Notes: generated from the letters alone by a model not told the origin. Shown: positions 1 through 8,300, counted from the first letter of the stretch. The stretch is DNA of 10,538 bases from an uncultured Bacillaceae bacterium (GCA_904501845.1 CAJGCH010000085.1:1-10538); one strand, 5' to 3'. Numbers and translations are program-made.

Positions 1-654
1 AGCGCACAATTATTTAATGGCAATTACGGACTCAGCATTATCCTTGCGACCTTGATGATTCGCCTGCTATTGTTTCCCTTGATGGCTAAACAGCAGAAAT
101 CCCAGACGGAAATGAAGATTAAAATGGAGAAAATCAAGCCCGAGATAATGGCCATCCAAATGAAGCTTCAAAAGGCAACTGATATGGCCGAGAAGTCTGA
201 GCTCCAGCAGGAATTGATGAAACTTTATCAAACACAGGGTATCAATCCGCTCAATATGGGTTGCCTGCCGATGCTCATTCAAATGCCGATCCTCATGGGA
301 TTCTACTATGCCATTCAAGGATCTGCCGAAATCGCCACTCATAGCTTCCTTTGGTACAGCTTAGGCGAATCAGACATAATCATGACCTTGATTGCCGGTG
401 CCGTGTACTATTTGCAGTTCAAGATGTCTATGAGCAATATACCAGCAGAGCAGCAAGCGCAGATGAAGATTATGGGGCTAATATCTCCATTAATGATTAT
501 GTTCATCTCGTTTTCCGCGCCAGCTGCCCTTCCGCTCTACTGGTCAACAAGCGGGTTACTCTTGATTGTCCAAAACGCAATCCTGAAAAAGAAATACAAT
601 CCGCAAGCATTGGTCATCCAATCGCTCCAAACCGAACCATCCGGCAAGAAATAA
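1..654 (+). CDS. yidC: YidC/OxaA/Alb3-family membrane protein insertase, 5'-truncated by window edge
   Basis: This insertase places proteins into the cytoplasmic membrane, alone or with SecYEG. The frame is open from base 1, so the gene begins upstream; 217 residues are present, and about 45-60 (signal peptide, lipobox cysteine, first segments) are probably missing compared with Bacillus SpoIIIJ or YqjG of roughly 260-275 residues. Visible hallmarks are NYGLSIILATLMIRLLLFPL at residues 8-27, containing the conserved membrane-embedded arginine (R21 here), then the charged cytoplasmic coiled-coil hairpin rich in K, E, Q and M (about 30-80), the NPLNMGCLPMLIQMPI segment, and later hydrophobic segments ending in a short basic tail. 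Bacilli usually carry two paralogues; without the N-terminus I cannot say which this is. A strong terminator follows at once, so it ends its transcription unit. The family call is very secure. Confidence 0.95.
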   Translation, partial: SAQLFNGNYGLSIILATLMIRLLLFPLMAKQQKSQTEMKIKMEKIKPEIMAIQMKLQKATDMAEKSELQQELMKLYQTQGINPLNMGCLPMLIQMPILMGFYYAIQGSAEIATHSFLWYSLGESDIIMTLIAGAVYYLQFKMSMSNIPAEQQAQMKIMGLISPLMIMFISFSAPAALPLYWSTSGLLLIVQNAILKKKYNPQALVIQSLQTEPSGKK

Positions 655-662
655 TGTCTATT

Positions 663-695
663 AAAGGCTATCTGGATTCTCCCAGATAGCCTTTT
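663..695 (+). terminator. Rho-independent terminator after yidC
   Basis: A 13-bp perfect stem (663-675 paired with 682-694) with a 6-base loop is followed by a short T run, starting 8 bases after the yidC stop. On the other strand the left arm also supplies As, but no gene there needs it. The geometry is typical of Bacillus terminators. Confidence 0.85.
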
Positions 696-784
696 CCTAT
701 ACTATGCAGCAGCATTGGCACAAAAACTTTGGCAATCAGCTTTTGTATCCTTGGCTGGGCTTGCAGATAGATTAACCATGTAAA

Positions 785-811
785 GAGGCTTGAATTTACT
801 ATTCAAGCCTC
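785..811 (-). terminator. Hairpin at the end of the glycosyltransferase gene, probable terminator
   Basis: An 11-bp perfect inverted repeat (785-795 with 801-811, loop 5) sits on the end of the minus-strand glycosyltransferase: the stem-loop includes its last codons and its TAG stop. On the minus strand only three Ts follow, so the U-tract is weak. It may terminate inefficiently or protect the 3' end of the mRNA. Positions 696-784, between this and the yidC terminator, hold no gene I can support. Confidence 0.6.
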
Positions 812-1890
812 CTCTTATTCTCTTGCTGAATAAGCGAATATAAATACTCCTGTTCTTTTATTTGTTTTTTGAAGTCAAATTTATCTTCAATCACCGCTCT
901 GGCCTTACGGGTAAGGGTACGCCATACTTCCGGATTCTCGATATAGTAAAGGAACCCTCTCGCTAGTGCCAGTACATCCTTTTCAGTCGTCAAATAGCCG
1001 GTTTCCATATGCTTCATGATTTCAGGGATGCCGCCATGCTCTGTCGTGACAATCGGAATCCCGATAGACATCGCTTCCTTAATGGCATTAGGAATTCCTT
1101 CCACATCTCCGCTGGAAGCCTTATGGCTTGCGAGACAAAAAATATGTGCTTTTTTTAATTCCTCAGCAATTTCCGGAGAAGTAATGGCTCCTCTCAGAAT
1201 AACCGCATCATTTAGCATAAGCTGCTCAATTAAGGTACGCAGCTTTTGTTTGTTCTCTCCTTCCCCAACAATGTGAAGCCGTGCGTTTGGATAAAGAAAA
1301 TGAATGAGATTAAAGGCTTGGATTAACGTCTCATGTCCTTTTTTCTCGACGAGCCTTCCCACTGAAAGAATACGTATCTCATCTTTCTTCGGCAGGACAT
1401 GCTCAACAAACGGGAAGAGGTCAAGTTCAATACCTCCATATAACACGTGAATCTTCTCCTCTGGAAATCCCATTTTCTTTAATCCATCCGCCAAATATTC
1501 ACACACAGGAATGAACATGGCTCCATATTCTTTCAAAGATTCATACCTTCTCATGCTTTGCGCAATAATCTCAGGCTCCGCTGACCCATCCCTTCCTCTT
1601 ATGCTGACAATCAAAGGGATCTGATACTCCTGGGCAACAGGCAGGATTTCATTGGCATGAGAACCATGGTGAGCATGAATGGCCACGACTTCCATCTTAC
1701 GGAAAAAATTGCCCAAATCATTGATTTTATTAATATTATAGAAGTTCTCAAAAGGATATTGGGTATCCTCGGTTTGATCAAAAGGACCGAGAACAATCAT
1801 ACGGAAACGCTTAATATGAACAATCTGATTATAAATAAACCGTTGGTGATTTTTAATTTTCTCCTTTATATAAACGGCGATCGTCTTCAT
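799..1890 (-). CDS. GT4-type (group 1) glycosyltransferase, probably for spore coat glycan
   Basis: This predicted cytoplasmic, retaining sugar transferase of GT-B fold has 363 residues, normal for the family. The N-terminal acceptor domain carries HAHHGSHAN at 72-80. The C-terminal donor domain shows VGRLVEKKG (177-185), HIVGEGE (206-212) and the E-x7-E nucleotide-sugar signature in EGIPNAIKE, with E264 and E272. The style resembles WcaL/AmsK-like colanic acid transferases, which also carry an EGIP motif. Its ATG overlaps the stop of the upstream CotS-like gene as ATGA, with AAGGTGG eight bases before it, so translation is probably coupled. The partner and the nearby UDP-glucose/UDP-glucuronate genes suggest a role in decorating the spore surface, like ytcC or cotSA of B. 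subtilis. The donor and acceptor sugars cannot be read from the sequence. The family call is firm; the spore role is inference. Confidence 0.88.
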   Translation of the reverse strand: MKTIAVYIKEKIKNHQRFIYNQIVHIKRFRMIVLGPFDQTEDTQYPFENFYNINKINDLGNFFRKMEVVAIHAHHGSHANEILPVAQEYQIPLIVSIRGRDGSAEPEIIAQSMRRYESLKEYGAMFIPVCEYLADGLKKMGFPEEKIHVLYGGIELDLFPFVEHVLPKKDEIRILSVGRLVEKKGHETLIQAFNLIHFLYPNARLHIVGEGENKQKLRTLIEQLMLNDAVILRGAITSPEIAEELKKAHIFCLASHKASSGDVEGIPNAIKEAMSIGIPIVTTEHGGIPEIMKHMETGYLTTEKDVLALARGFLYYIENPEVWRTLTRKARAVIEDKFDFKKQIKEQEYLYSLIQQENKRRLE

Positions 1891-2882
1891 TTCAATTCCA
1901 CCTTCAACAGGAATCGATACTTTTCTTTTTCCCGATTGGCCAACCGAATCACATGCTTTTTATTTTTCTCCAGCCCCTTCAGACCCTCCTTATCCACAAT
2001 GCTTGCCACTTGTTTATAAAAATCATGCGGGAACATGGAATCAAGAATATATAAATCCTTGTATCGTTTATCTTCAGGCAGCTTATCAAAATATATGGTA
2101 AATAAACTGGTAAGCATCTTTTTCATGTCATCGTCTTCATTGCGCATCAACGATTCCTTTAAGAAGCGAAAGTCCTTAATGGGAGGCCCGAAATTTGCGA
2201 AGTCGAAGTCCATAATTAAATATTGGCCTTCTTTCGTTAAATACGCATTATTATTGTTATAATCGGCATGGCAAATGCTATGTCTCTCCTTCATGGCTTC
2301 GAGGTAACTGTTTACATCATAGTTTTGAATGAGCTGATAGACTTTTATGCCCATCTTTGTTATCCCAGCTAATTTCTCTTTCAAGGCTGATGATTTGACC
2401 GAATCTCCCCAATTGATAATTTGCTTGACCTTTAAGGAATATTCCTTTAGGAATTCTTCAAGCGTCTCTTCTTCTAGACTTGCATCAATCCCTCTTAATT
2501 CTTCGAATCTTGCTGTCTTATGAAAGGCTGCGAGCGCTTCAATCCGCCTATCGGCAGGAATCTTCTCCAATGACTCAACAAATTCATTCACATAAAAATA
2601 CCGTTCCTTTTTCTGAACATAAGCCTTTCCATCCCGAGAGAGAATAAACGGAGGTACTAACAGGCTGCTTTTGGCTAATTTCTGATGTAAGAGGATGGGG
2701 AATATGGATTTAGTTTTTTCAAGCCTTTTAACAACTAACTTTCTGCCATACTTCCTATCCTCCACAAGCCAGACCTTATTAGACTTTAACTCTTTTATTA
2801 TTTTATAATCTTTTCCAAACAAATTATATTCTTCCATCACGCTAGGTAAGTGCTTAGAATAATATGCAACTTGAGGTTTCAT
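1887..2882 (-). CDS. CotS-family spore coat protein with APH-like kinase fold
   Basis: 331 residues from the chosen ATG. The fold is that of aminoglycoside/choline phosphotransferases, as in the CotS, CotI, YutH and YsxE spore proteins. The N-lobe holds a lysine-rich strand region (LVVKRLEK, 49-56) that may bind nucleotide. The Brenner-type catalytic motif HxDxxxxN is intact as HADYNNNN (H205, D207, N212), and the metal-binding aspartate follows in IMDFDFAN (D225 and D227). It therefore keeps the residues for phosphotransfer, although the substrate is unknown. The open frame extends to a TTG at 2948, but that start has a purine-rich stretch directly abutting it, while the ATG at 2882 has AAGGGGGG five bases upstream. 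The next gene, a glycosyltransferase, overlaps by 4 bp, which suggests a coat polysaccharide function. The alternative is a non-spore sugar or choline kinase-like protein; I favour CotS family. Confidence 0.85.
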   Translation of the reverse strand: MKPQVAYYSKHLPSVMEEYNLFGKDYKIIKELKSNKVWLVEDRKYGRKLVVKRLEKTKSIFPILLHQKLAKSSLLVPPFILSRDGKAYVQKKERYFYVNEFVESLEKIPADRRIEALAAFHKTARFEELRGIDASLEEETLEEFLKEYSLKVKQIINWGDSVKSSALKEKLAGITKMGIKVYQLIQNYDVNSYLEAMKERHSICHADYNNNNAYLTKEGQYLIMDFDFANFGPPIKDFRFLKESLMRNEDDDMKKMLTSLFTIYFDKLPEDKRYKDLYILDSMFPHDFYKQVASIVDKEGLKGLEKNKKHVIRLANREKEKYRFLLKVELK

Positions 2883-2887
2883 TTTAT

Positions 2888-2895
2888 CCCCCCTT
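2888..2895 (-). promoter_or_regulatory. Ribosome binding site that fixes the CotS-like start at 2882
   Basis: On the minus strand AAGGGGGG is followed by ATAAA and then ATG. The spacing of five bases is good. No comparably placed site serves the longer TTG start at 2948. Confidence 0.75.
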
Positions 2896-2962
2896 AAATT
2901 AAAACTCTTCTTCGCATGTCTAAGCATTCTTTGAAAAACACTCCACAACCACCCTGTTAACT

Positions 2963-2991
2963 TAATAAATGCTCCCTCCCCATCATCCGTC
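2963..2991 (-). promoter_or_regulatory. Candidate sigma-K-like promoter for the CotS-like/glycosyltransferase operon
   Basis: On the minus strand GACG (2991-2988) is followed after 15 bases by GCATTTATTA (2972-2963). The sigma-K pattern is an AC-containing -35 and gCATAnnnTA about 15-16 bases on, so the -10 has one mismatch. A start near 2955 would give a leader of about 70 bases. The motif is short and loosely defined, so this is suggestive only; it gains a little weight from a similar arrangement upstream of the UDP-glucose dehydrogenase gene. Confidence 0.3.
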
Positions 2992-3015
2992 TATACATTT
3001 GTCCTGAAAAATACT

Positions 3016-3040
3016 AAAAAGGCGTTTTGAAGCAACCGCC
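3016..3040 (-). terminator. Weak terminator-like hairpin after the uridylyltransferase gene
   Basis: On the minus strand GGCG (3040-3037) pairs with CGCC (3024-3021) and five Ts follow. The stem is only 4 bp plus possible AA/TT pairs, so termination may be partial and the uridylyltransferase could read through into the CotS-like gene on the same strand. Confidence 0.35.
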
Positions 3041-3090
3041 AAATCCTTTTGACGGATGCTCCATTAAATCTAAGCTGCCTTGTCCACTCT

Positions 3091-3888
3091 TCATGCGTTA
3101 TCCTGCAAATAACGTTGCAGGGCAATATATTCCTCTGTCATAGCGATGTCATACCTTTTGCCTGAAAGAATCTTCCCATGACATTTTTCTGTATCAAGCA
3201 CTTTCTTAATGCTGTCTGTCAGTTGTATTTCTGAGCCCGCACCTGGCTTTTGTTGATCAAGGGCATCCATGATGGAGGGATTAAATACATAACGGCCGAT
3301 GACTGCCAAATTAGAAGGCGGTTTTGTCTGCGGTTTCTCAATAATATCCAATACTTCAAATAAATCATCCCGTTCTTGTTTCACCTGAACAACTCCATAC
3401 TTTTTTAGATGCTCTTCTTCTACTGTTTTAAGGGCAATTACGTGACTTTTCGTCTCTTCATATACCTTTATCAATTCGCTTAATCCGCCCCCAACAATGA
3501 TGTCATCTGGAAGCAATACGGCAAAAGGATCATCTCCGACGAATTCTCTCCCTAATCTCACGGCATCTCCCAATCCTCGTGCAATCGGCTGCCTAGTTGA
3601 ATAAAATTTAATATCAGGTAATGTCACTTTCTCCAATAAGGCTGATTTATCAGCCTTTTGCAGGAACATTTCAAGCTCCAGTGAATGATCGAAGTAATCG
3701 ATGATTAAATTCTTTGATCTGGATACGATGATTAGTATTTGTTCTATTCCAGCTGCAGCTGCCTCCTCAACGACATATTGGATGGAAGGCTTATTATGAA
3801 TAGGAAATAATTCCTTCGGGACCACCTTCGTTACCGGCAGACTCCTTGTACCAAATCCAGCTGCAGGGATGATGGCTTTTTTGATCAC
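3091..3888 (-). CDS. galU: UTP-glucose-1-phosphate uridylyltransferase (GalU/GtaB/YtdA type)
   Basis: Cytoplasmic enzyme making UDP-glucose from UTP and glucose-1-phosphate. At 265 residues it is slightly shorter than housekeeping GtaB (about 290) and closer to YtdA-like paralogues. The nucleotide-binding signature is GFGTRSLPVTKVVPKE at 11-26, with the metal site in LPDD (126-129), EKP at 184-186, GSEIQLTDSI at 217-226 and GKRYDI at 243-248. Several positions differ from the usual GalU wording (GLGTRFLPATKAxPKE, KGLGHA, GKRYDVG), which fits a specialised copy. The start is GTG at 3888 with a GGGGGAG ribosome site about five bases upstream. It sits head-to-head with the UDP-glucose dehydrogenase gene (153 bp between), so the two make consecutive steps from separate promoters. 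A related nucleotidyltransferase with another sugar is possible but less likely. Confidence 0.88.
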   Translation of the reverse strand: MIKKAIIPAAGFGTRSLPVTKVVPKELFPIHNKPSIQYVVEEAAAAGIEQILIIVSRSKNLIIDYFDHSLELEMFLQKADKSALLEKVTLPDIKFYSTRQPIARGLGDAVRLGREFVGDDPFAVLLPDDIIVGGGLSELIKVYEETKSHVIALKTVEEEHLKKYGVVQVKQERDDLFEVLDIIEKPQTKPPSNLAVIGRYVFNPSIMDALDQQKPGAGSEIQLTDSIKKVLDTEKCHGKILSGKRYDIAMTEEYIALQRYLQDNA

Positions 3889-3961
3889 ACTCTCTCCCCC
3901 TTTCTTGGCACGATTGCTATATCATATTCAGAAAACGTAAAGCGGACACGTTATTTGTAGA

Positions 3962-3973
3962 AATTAGGCAAAT
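3962..3973 (+). promoter_or_regulatory. Candidate GerE box upstream of the UDP-glucose dehydrogenase
   Basis: AATTAGGCAAAT matches 11 of 12 positions of the published GerE consensus RWWTRGGYNNYY. It ends 6 bases before the -35 of the candidate sigma-K promoter, which is where GerE commonly activates. It could also act on the divergent uridylyltransferase gene. A degenerate 12-mer like this can occur by chance. Confidence 0.3.
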
Positions 3974-3979
3974 GCAAGG

Positions 3980-4008
3980 GACGCTTATCCACCTCTCTTA
4001 ATAAGATA
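3980..4008 (+). promoter_or_regulatory. Candidate sigma-K-like promoter for the UDP-glucose dehydrogenase
   Basis: GACG at 3980-3983 is followed after 15 bases by TAATAAGATA at 3999-4008, one core mismatch from the sigma-K -10 CATAnnnTA. A start near 4015 would leave a leader of about 27 bases before the ATG. The -35 and spacing equal those of the candidate before the CotS-like gene. No good sigma-A promoter is visible in this 153-base gap. Confidence 0.3.
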
Positions 4009-4041
4009 AGGAGTACCAAATCAATCGGGAGGGTAAGCATT

Positions 4042-5328
4042 ATGGATATTTGTGTAATCGGCGCCGGATATGTCGGCTTAACGCAGGCAGCTGTGCTGGC
4101 TGATTTAGGCCATGCTGTTTGTTGCGTGGATACGAATTCAGAGAAAGTACAAGCATTAACAAGAGGAGAGATCCCGATATATGAGCCTGGTTTAAAGGAA
4201 TTGGTTAAGAAGAACAAGGAACGGTTGTCCTTCAGTTCTTCCCCCAATATAGCCATCAAGCAATCGTCCGTTGTCTTTATCGCGGTCGGTACACCAGCCT
4301 TGGCAGATGGACAAACGGACCTAACCTATGTACAAACAGTCATCGACAATCTAGCCGAAACGATTACTTCGTATACAACAATTGTCACGAAAAGCACGGT
4401 ACCGCCTGGCACCAATGAATGGATCCATGACTCATTGATCGAAAAAGGCCTGGACCCAGCACTCTTCACTGTTGTCTCCAACCCAGAATTCCTGCGTGAG
4501 GGTTCTGCCTTACAGGATATGTTCCATGCCGATAAGATCGTGATTGGAAAAAAGGAAACGGATGACCGTTCCCTTCCTATCATGAAAGAAATCTACAAAA
4601 AATTAGCATCGCCCTTTGTCGTGACAAGCTTATCCGGGGCGGAAATGATCAAATATACATCCAATGCGTTCCTTGCTACGAAAATATCGTTTATCAATGA
4701 AATTGCAAGGATATGTGATTCATATGACGTTAACATAGAGGATGTAGTAAAAGGCATCGGACTAGACCCGAGAATCAGCCCGCATTTCCTCCAATCCGGC
4801 ATCGGCTATGGCGGGTCTTGTTTCCCGAAGGATGTCCGTTCCCTGGAGCATAGCGCACTGAAGAAAAACATCACTCCGCTCATCTTGCAAGCCGTGCAAA
4901 AAATCAACCTTACCCAAGTCGATCTCTATTTAAGAAAATTAAAAGAGAGATTTCCTGATATGGCCGGAAGAAAAATGGCTATCCTCGGCATTGCCTTCAA
5001 ACCCAATACAGATGATACCCGTTATTCACCAGCCATCGCGCTCATGGAGCAATTAAGCAATCTGGGCGCAGAAATTCACGCCTATGACCCTAAAGCGCAT
5101 CTGCCCGCTCCAATTGATAACGTGACCGAACATAAGACAATGGAAGAAGCCTTAGCTGATGCTGATGTTGTCATCATTGCGACTGATTGGGACGAGTTCA
5201 AGCTAGCTGACCTTAAGAGGATGAAGAGACTGATGAGAGGCAATCTTGTCATGGATGCAAGAAATTGCCTGGACCCTGCAGCGGTTGCTAAGGAGGGCTT
5301 GCAATATAAAGCTGTCGCCCGCTTCTAA
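4042..5328 (+). CDS. ugd: UDP-glucose 6-dehydrogenase (UGD; YtcA/TuaD type)
   Basis: NAD-dependent, four-electron oxidation of UDP-glucose to UDP-glucuronate in the cytoplasm. The 428 residues match the short bacterial form. The Rossmann site is GAGYVG (7-12) with an acidic D30 after the second strand. Catalytic positions are E149 in NPEFLREG, K204 in EMIKYTSNAF, and the nucleophile C260 in GGSCFPKD. The C-terminal UDP-binding domain has FKPNTDDTRYSPA (319-331) and ATDWDEF (380-386). All key residues are present, so the enzyme is predicted active. GGGAGGG lies eight bases before the ATG. It diverges from the UDP-glucose-making gene and converges on the RND pump gene, sharing a terminator. UDP-glucuronate could feed teichuronic acid, capsule or spore coat glycan; the CotS-like neighbour favours the last. 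No UDP-glucuronate epimerase is in the window. Confidence 0.95.
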   Translation: MDICVIGAGYVGLTQAAVLADLGHAVCCVDTNSEKVQALTRGEIPIYEPGLKELVKKNKERLSFSSSPNIAIKQSSVVFIAVGTPALADGQTDLTYVQTVIDNLAETITSYTTIVTKSTVPPGTNEWIHDSLIEKGLDPALFTVVSNPEFLREGSALQDMFHADKIVIGKKETDDRSLPIMKEIYKKLASPFVVTSLSGAEMIKYTSNAFLATKISFINEIARICDSYDVNIEDVVKGIGLDPRISPHFLQSGIGYGGSCFPKDVRSLEHSALKKNITPLILQAVQKINLTQVDLYLRKLKERFPDMAGRKMAILGIAFKPNTDDTRYSPAIALMEQLSNLGAEIHAYDPKAHLPAPIDNVTEHKTMEEALADADVVIIATDWDEFKLADLKRMKRLMRGNLVMDARNCLDPAAVAKEGLQYKAVARF

Positions 5329-5330
5329 GC

Positions 5331-5367
5331 AACAAAAAAGCCCCGCCGGAAAATTCCGGCGGGGCTT
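5331..5367. terminator. Bidirectional terminator between convergent ugd and RND pump genes
   Basis: A GC-rich perfect inverted repeat (5338-5351 with 5354-5367, realistically a 12-bp stem with a 6-base loop) lies between the two convergent stops. Six As precede it on the plus strand, so transcripts of the minus-strand pump end in a run of Us. The plus-strand T-tract is poorer. It probably serves the pump best and ugd as well. Confidence 0.9.
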
Positions 5368-5381
5368 CATCATTTTATTGA

Positions 5382-8300
5382 TTAATCTTCGCGTATATCT
5401 TTACGATTTTTCTTGAGCATTTTGGAGAGAGTTTCATAAACGATTGGCACGATTACAAGTGTCAATGCAGTAGATGAAACCAATCCGCCAATTACCGTTA
5501 CAGCCAGGTCTTGAGACACAAGGCCGCCTCCGCCATTGCCCAGCGCCATCGGAAGCATAGCCCCAATAGTGGCTATAGCTGTCATCAGGATTGGACGCAG
5601 ACGAGTCATTCCAGCTTCTAGGATTGCCTCACGCATTTCCATACCGTCATATTCCATATGGATGATTCTGTCGACGAGTACAATCGCATTCGTGACAACA
5701 ATCCCAATTAACATCAGGAGACCCATCATAACAGATACGGAGATGGTCAGGTCGGTTAAATATAGACCGACGAATGAACCGATAACCGCAAACGGCAAGG
5801 AGAAGAGAATCGCAAACGGAGCAAGTCCTTCACGGAATGTCACGACAAGGATGAAATACACAATCGCTACCGCGGCAATCATCGCAATTCCTAGCTGGGT
5901 GAAGGTTTCAGACATATCAGCTGCCACCCCTTCAACTCCAGTCGTAACACCCTTCGGCAATTCTAATTCATCGATTTTCTTATCAGCAGCAGAGGTCGCT
6001 TTTGAAATATCGTCATCTGTGATTGTTCCACTCACAGTTGCATAGTATTCCCCTTTACTGCGAGAAAGCGTATTTAGTGTTGTTCCTTTTTCTACTTCCA
6101 CGATTTCAGACAATGGCATTGATGTGCCAGTAGCTGTCGGAATCTCTGTTTCTAGTAATTCTTTCAGGTTTTTCGCAGTTGCTTTTGCCTCTTGCTGGAC
6201 GATTACTTCAATATCCTGACCATTACTTTCAACAGTTGTTAAAACTTCCTTCGAGGAATCCTCATTGAGAGCCTGAACAATCTGAGCAGTTGTCAGTCCA
6301 TATTGAAGTACGTTCTCCTGATCGACAATAAAGACATTCTCCACATATGGATCTTCCGCATCGGTTTCAATATCCTCTAATCCATCGATGTCTCCTAAAG
6401 CTGCCTCAACATCTTTGACAGCCTTATTTAAATCATCTAGGTCTTCACTGTAAAGCGTGTAGCTTACCTCATTAGATGCTACAGACATGGATGTAAAGTC
6501 TTGAGTTTTCCATTCACCTGATTGATCAAGATTGAAGAGATACTCCTCCACTTTTTCCTTCTCTGATGCGAAGTCCTCCATATCCGGGTCAAAGATAAGG
6601 AACATTAGCGCACCATCACTGCCGCCCATCATCATCGCTGCTGGGTCAGCACTTTCGCTGTCTGTAACGGATACTTGAAGAGTTTCAATATCCTTATTCT
6701 TCATTAATTCTTTTTCAACTTCTTCTATATTGGCAAGCGTCTCTTCCTCAAGCTCACCCGTTGCCGGTGTATAGGTTACATACATCGTCTTCTCTTCCTC
6801 TGAGCCTAGGAAACTGAAGCCAATCAGCGGCATCAGAGCAAGCGAGCCCGCTAGAAGAACAATCGCAATAATGGATGTAATCACTTTATGATTCAAAGCT
6901 TTCTCTAATACACCTTTATACCAGTTTGCAAGCTTTCCAGCTTCTTTATGCTGTTTTTCTTCCTTCTCGCCATATAATTTCTTACGGAAAAGAGTATGTG
7001 ACAAGACTGGCACGATGGTAATCGCAACAAGCAATGATGCTCCAAGCGCGAATGTCATTGTTAGTGCGAAAGGTACAAATAATTCGCCCACCATTCCGCC
7101 AACGAAGACCATCGGTGCAAATACTGCAACCGTCACTAGTGTAGATGATAGAATCGGCTTAAACATCTCAAGGGTTGCTTCGCGAATCAGCGCACGCCCA
7201 TGAAGCTTCTCATCTTTCAGGTGCATACGTCTGTATATATTCTCAACAACGACAATGGAGTCATCGATTACCCGTCCTATAGCGACCGTCACCGCTCCAA
7301 GTGTCATGATATTCAATGTGATATCCAGCCAATTCAATAGCAGCAAGGCCATAAATATGGACACTGGAATTGAAATAATGGATATGAGAGTCGACTTCAC
7401 ATCACGAAGGAATAAAAGAATGATCAAGACAGCAATCAAACCGCCAAATAAGGCTTTTTCAACCATCGTGAAGACCGATTCTTCAATAGGCTCCCCTTGG
7501 TCAAGGGTAACGCCAATCTGAAGACCATCGATTTTTTCTTGCTCTTCCTCAATTAAATCCTTCACAGCATTGGCTACTGTTACAGTATTGGCTTCCTGCC
7601 CTTTCACTATCTGAATGGAAATGGCATCCTTGCCGTTCGTGCGGGAGACAGATTCTACCTTGCCAACTGTCTCAATCTCAGCGATATCACCAAGCTTTAC
7701 GAATGGAGCTGGGTTCGTTTGAGATGGGGTTACCGGGATAAGCATTTCCTTCAGTTCATCGACTGTTTTCAGCTTCCCGTCAACACTGATGGCTTCTTCG
7801 CCTTCTTCAAATTCATATAATCCAAGAGAAAGAGCCATATCGCTCGCTTGGATCATTTGTTTCACATCATCTTCTTTCAGATCAAGCTCAGCCATCTTCT
7901 CTTTATCATAAGTGAAGTTGACTTCTTCTATATGCTGACCAGTGATAGCGGCTGATGCTACGCCGTCAAGCTTCTCAATCTTTGGAAGGATGGTGTCCTC
8001 AACCGTTGAAGTCAATTCGACAATATCCTCTTCCGTACTGCTGATAGACAGAGCCATAATTGGCATCATATTTAAACTGATCGACATGATGGATGGCTCT
8101 TCAGCGTCCTCTGGAAGATTCACGTTATCGAGGGCAGCCTGAAGCTCTCTCTTCTTCTCATCCATATCCACGCCATAGTCATATTCCACTTGTACTTGGG
8201 AAACATTTGAAGATGAGGTTGAATAGACAGCCTTGACATCTTCTAATCCCTCAACTGCTTTTTCCATTGGAATCGAAACATCATTCATGACCTGCTCTGG

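Noticed and set aside
67..342. Minus-strand open frame opposite yidC
   Set aside because: It lies antisense to a clearly conserved insertase domain and encodes low-complexity H/L-rich sequence typical of a shadow frame.
700..784. Short open frames on both strands between the yidC and glycosyltransferase terminators, one minus-strand frame reading like an amphipathic protein tail
   Set aside because: Several frames are open at once, none has a ribosome site, and the best one meets a stop within the neighbouring hairpin. Spacer DNA or an unrecognisable relic is the simpler view.
2883..2948. N-terminal extension of the CotS-like protein from a TTG at 2948
   Set aside because: The TTG is directly abutted by its only purine stretch, while the ATG at 2882 has an excellent ribosome site; the extension also lies within about seven bases of the candidate transcription start.
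2984..3058. Eight-base inverted repeat CATCCGTC / GACGGATG flanking the weak terminator
   Set aside because: The arms are 59 bases apart and short; they could close a larger structure, but nothing else supports one and chance is plausible.
5536..6045. Plus-strand open frame of about 169 codons opposite the RND pump
   Set aside because: It is the antisense of a strongly conserved membrane-protein region; it has no ribosome site and its composition mirrors the pump's codons.
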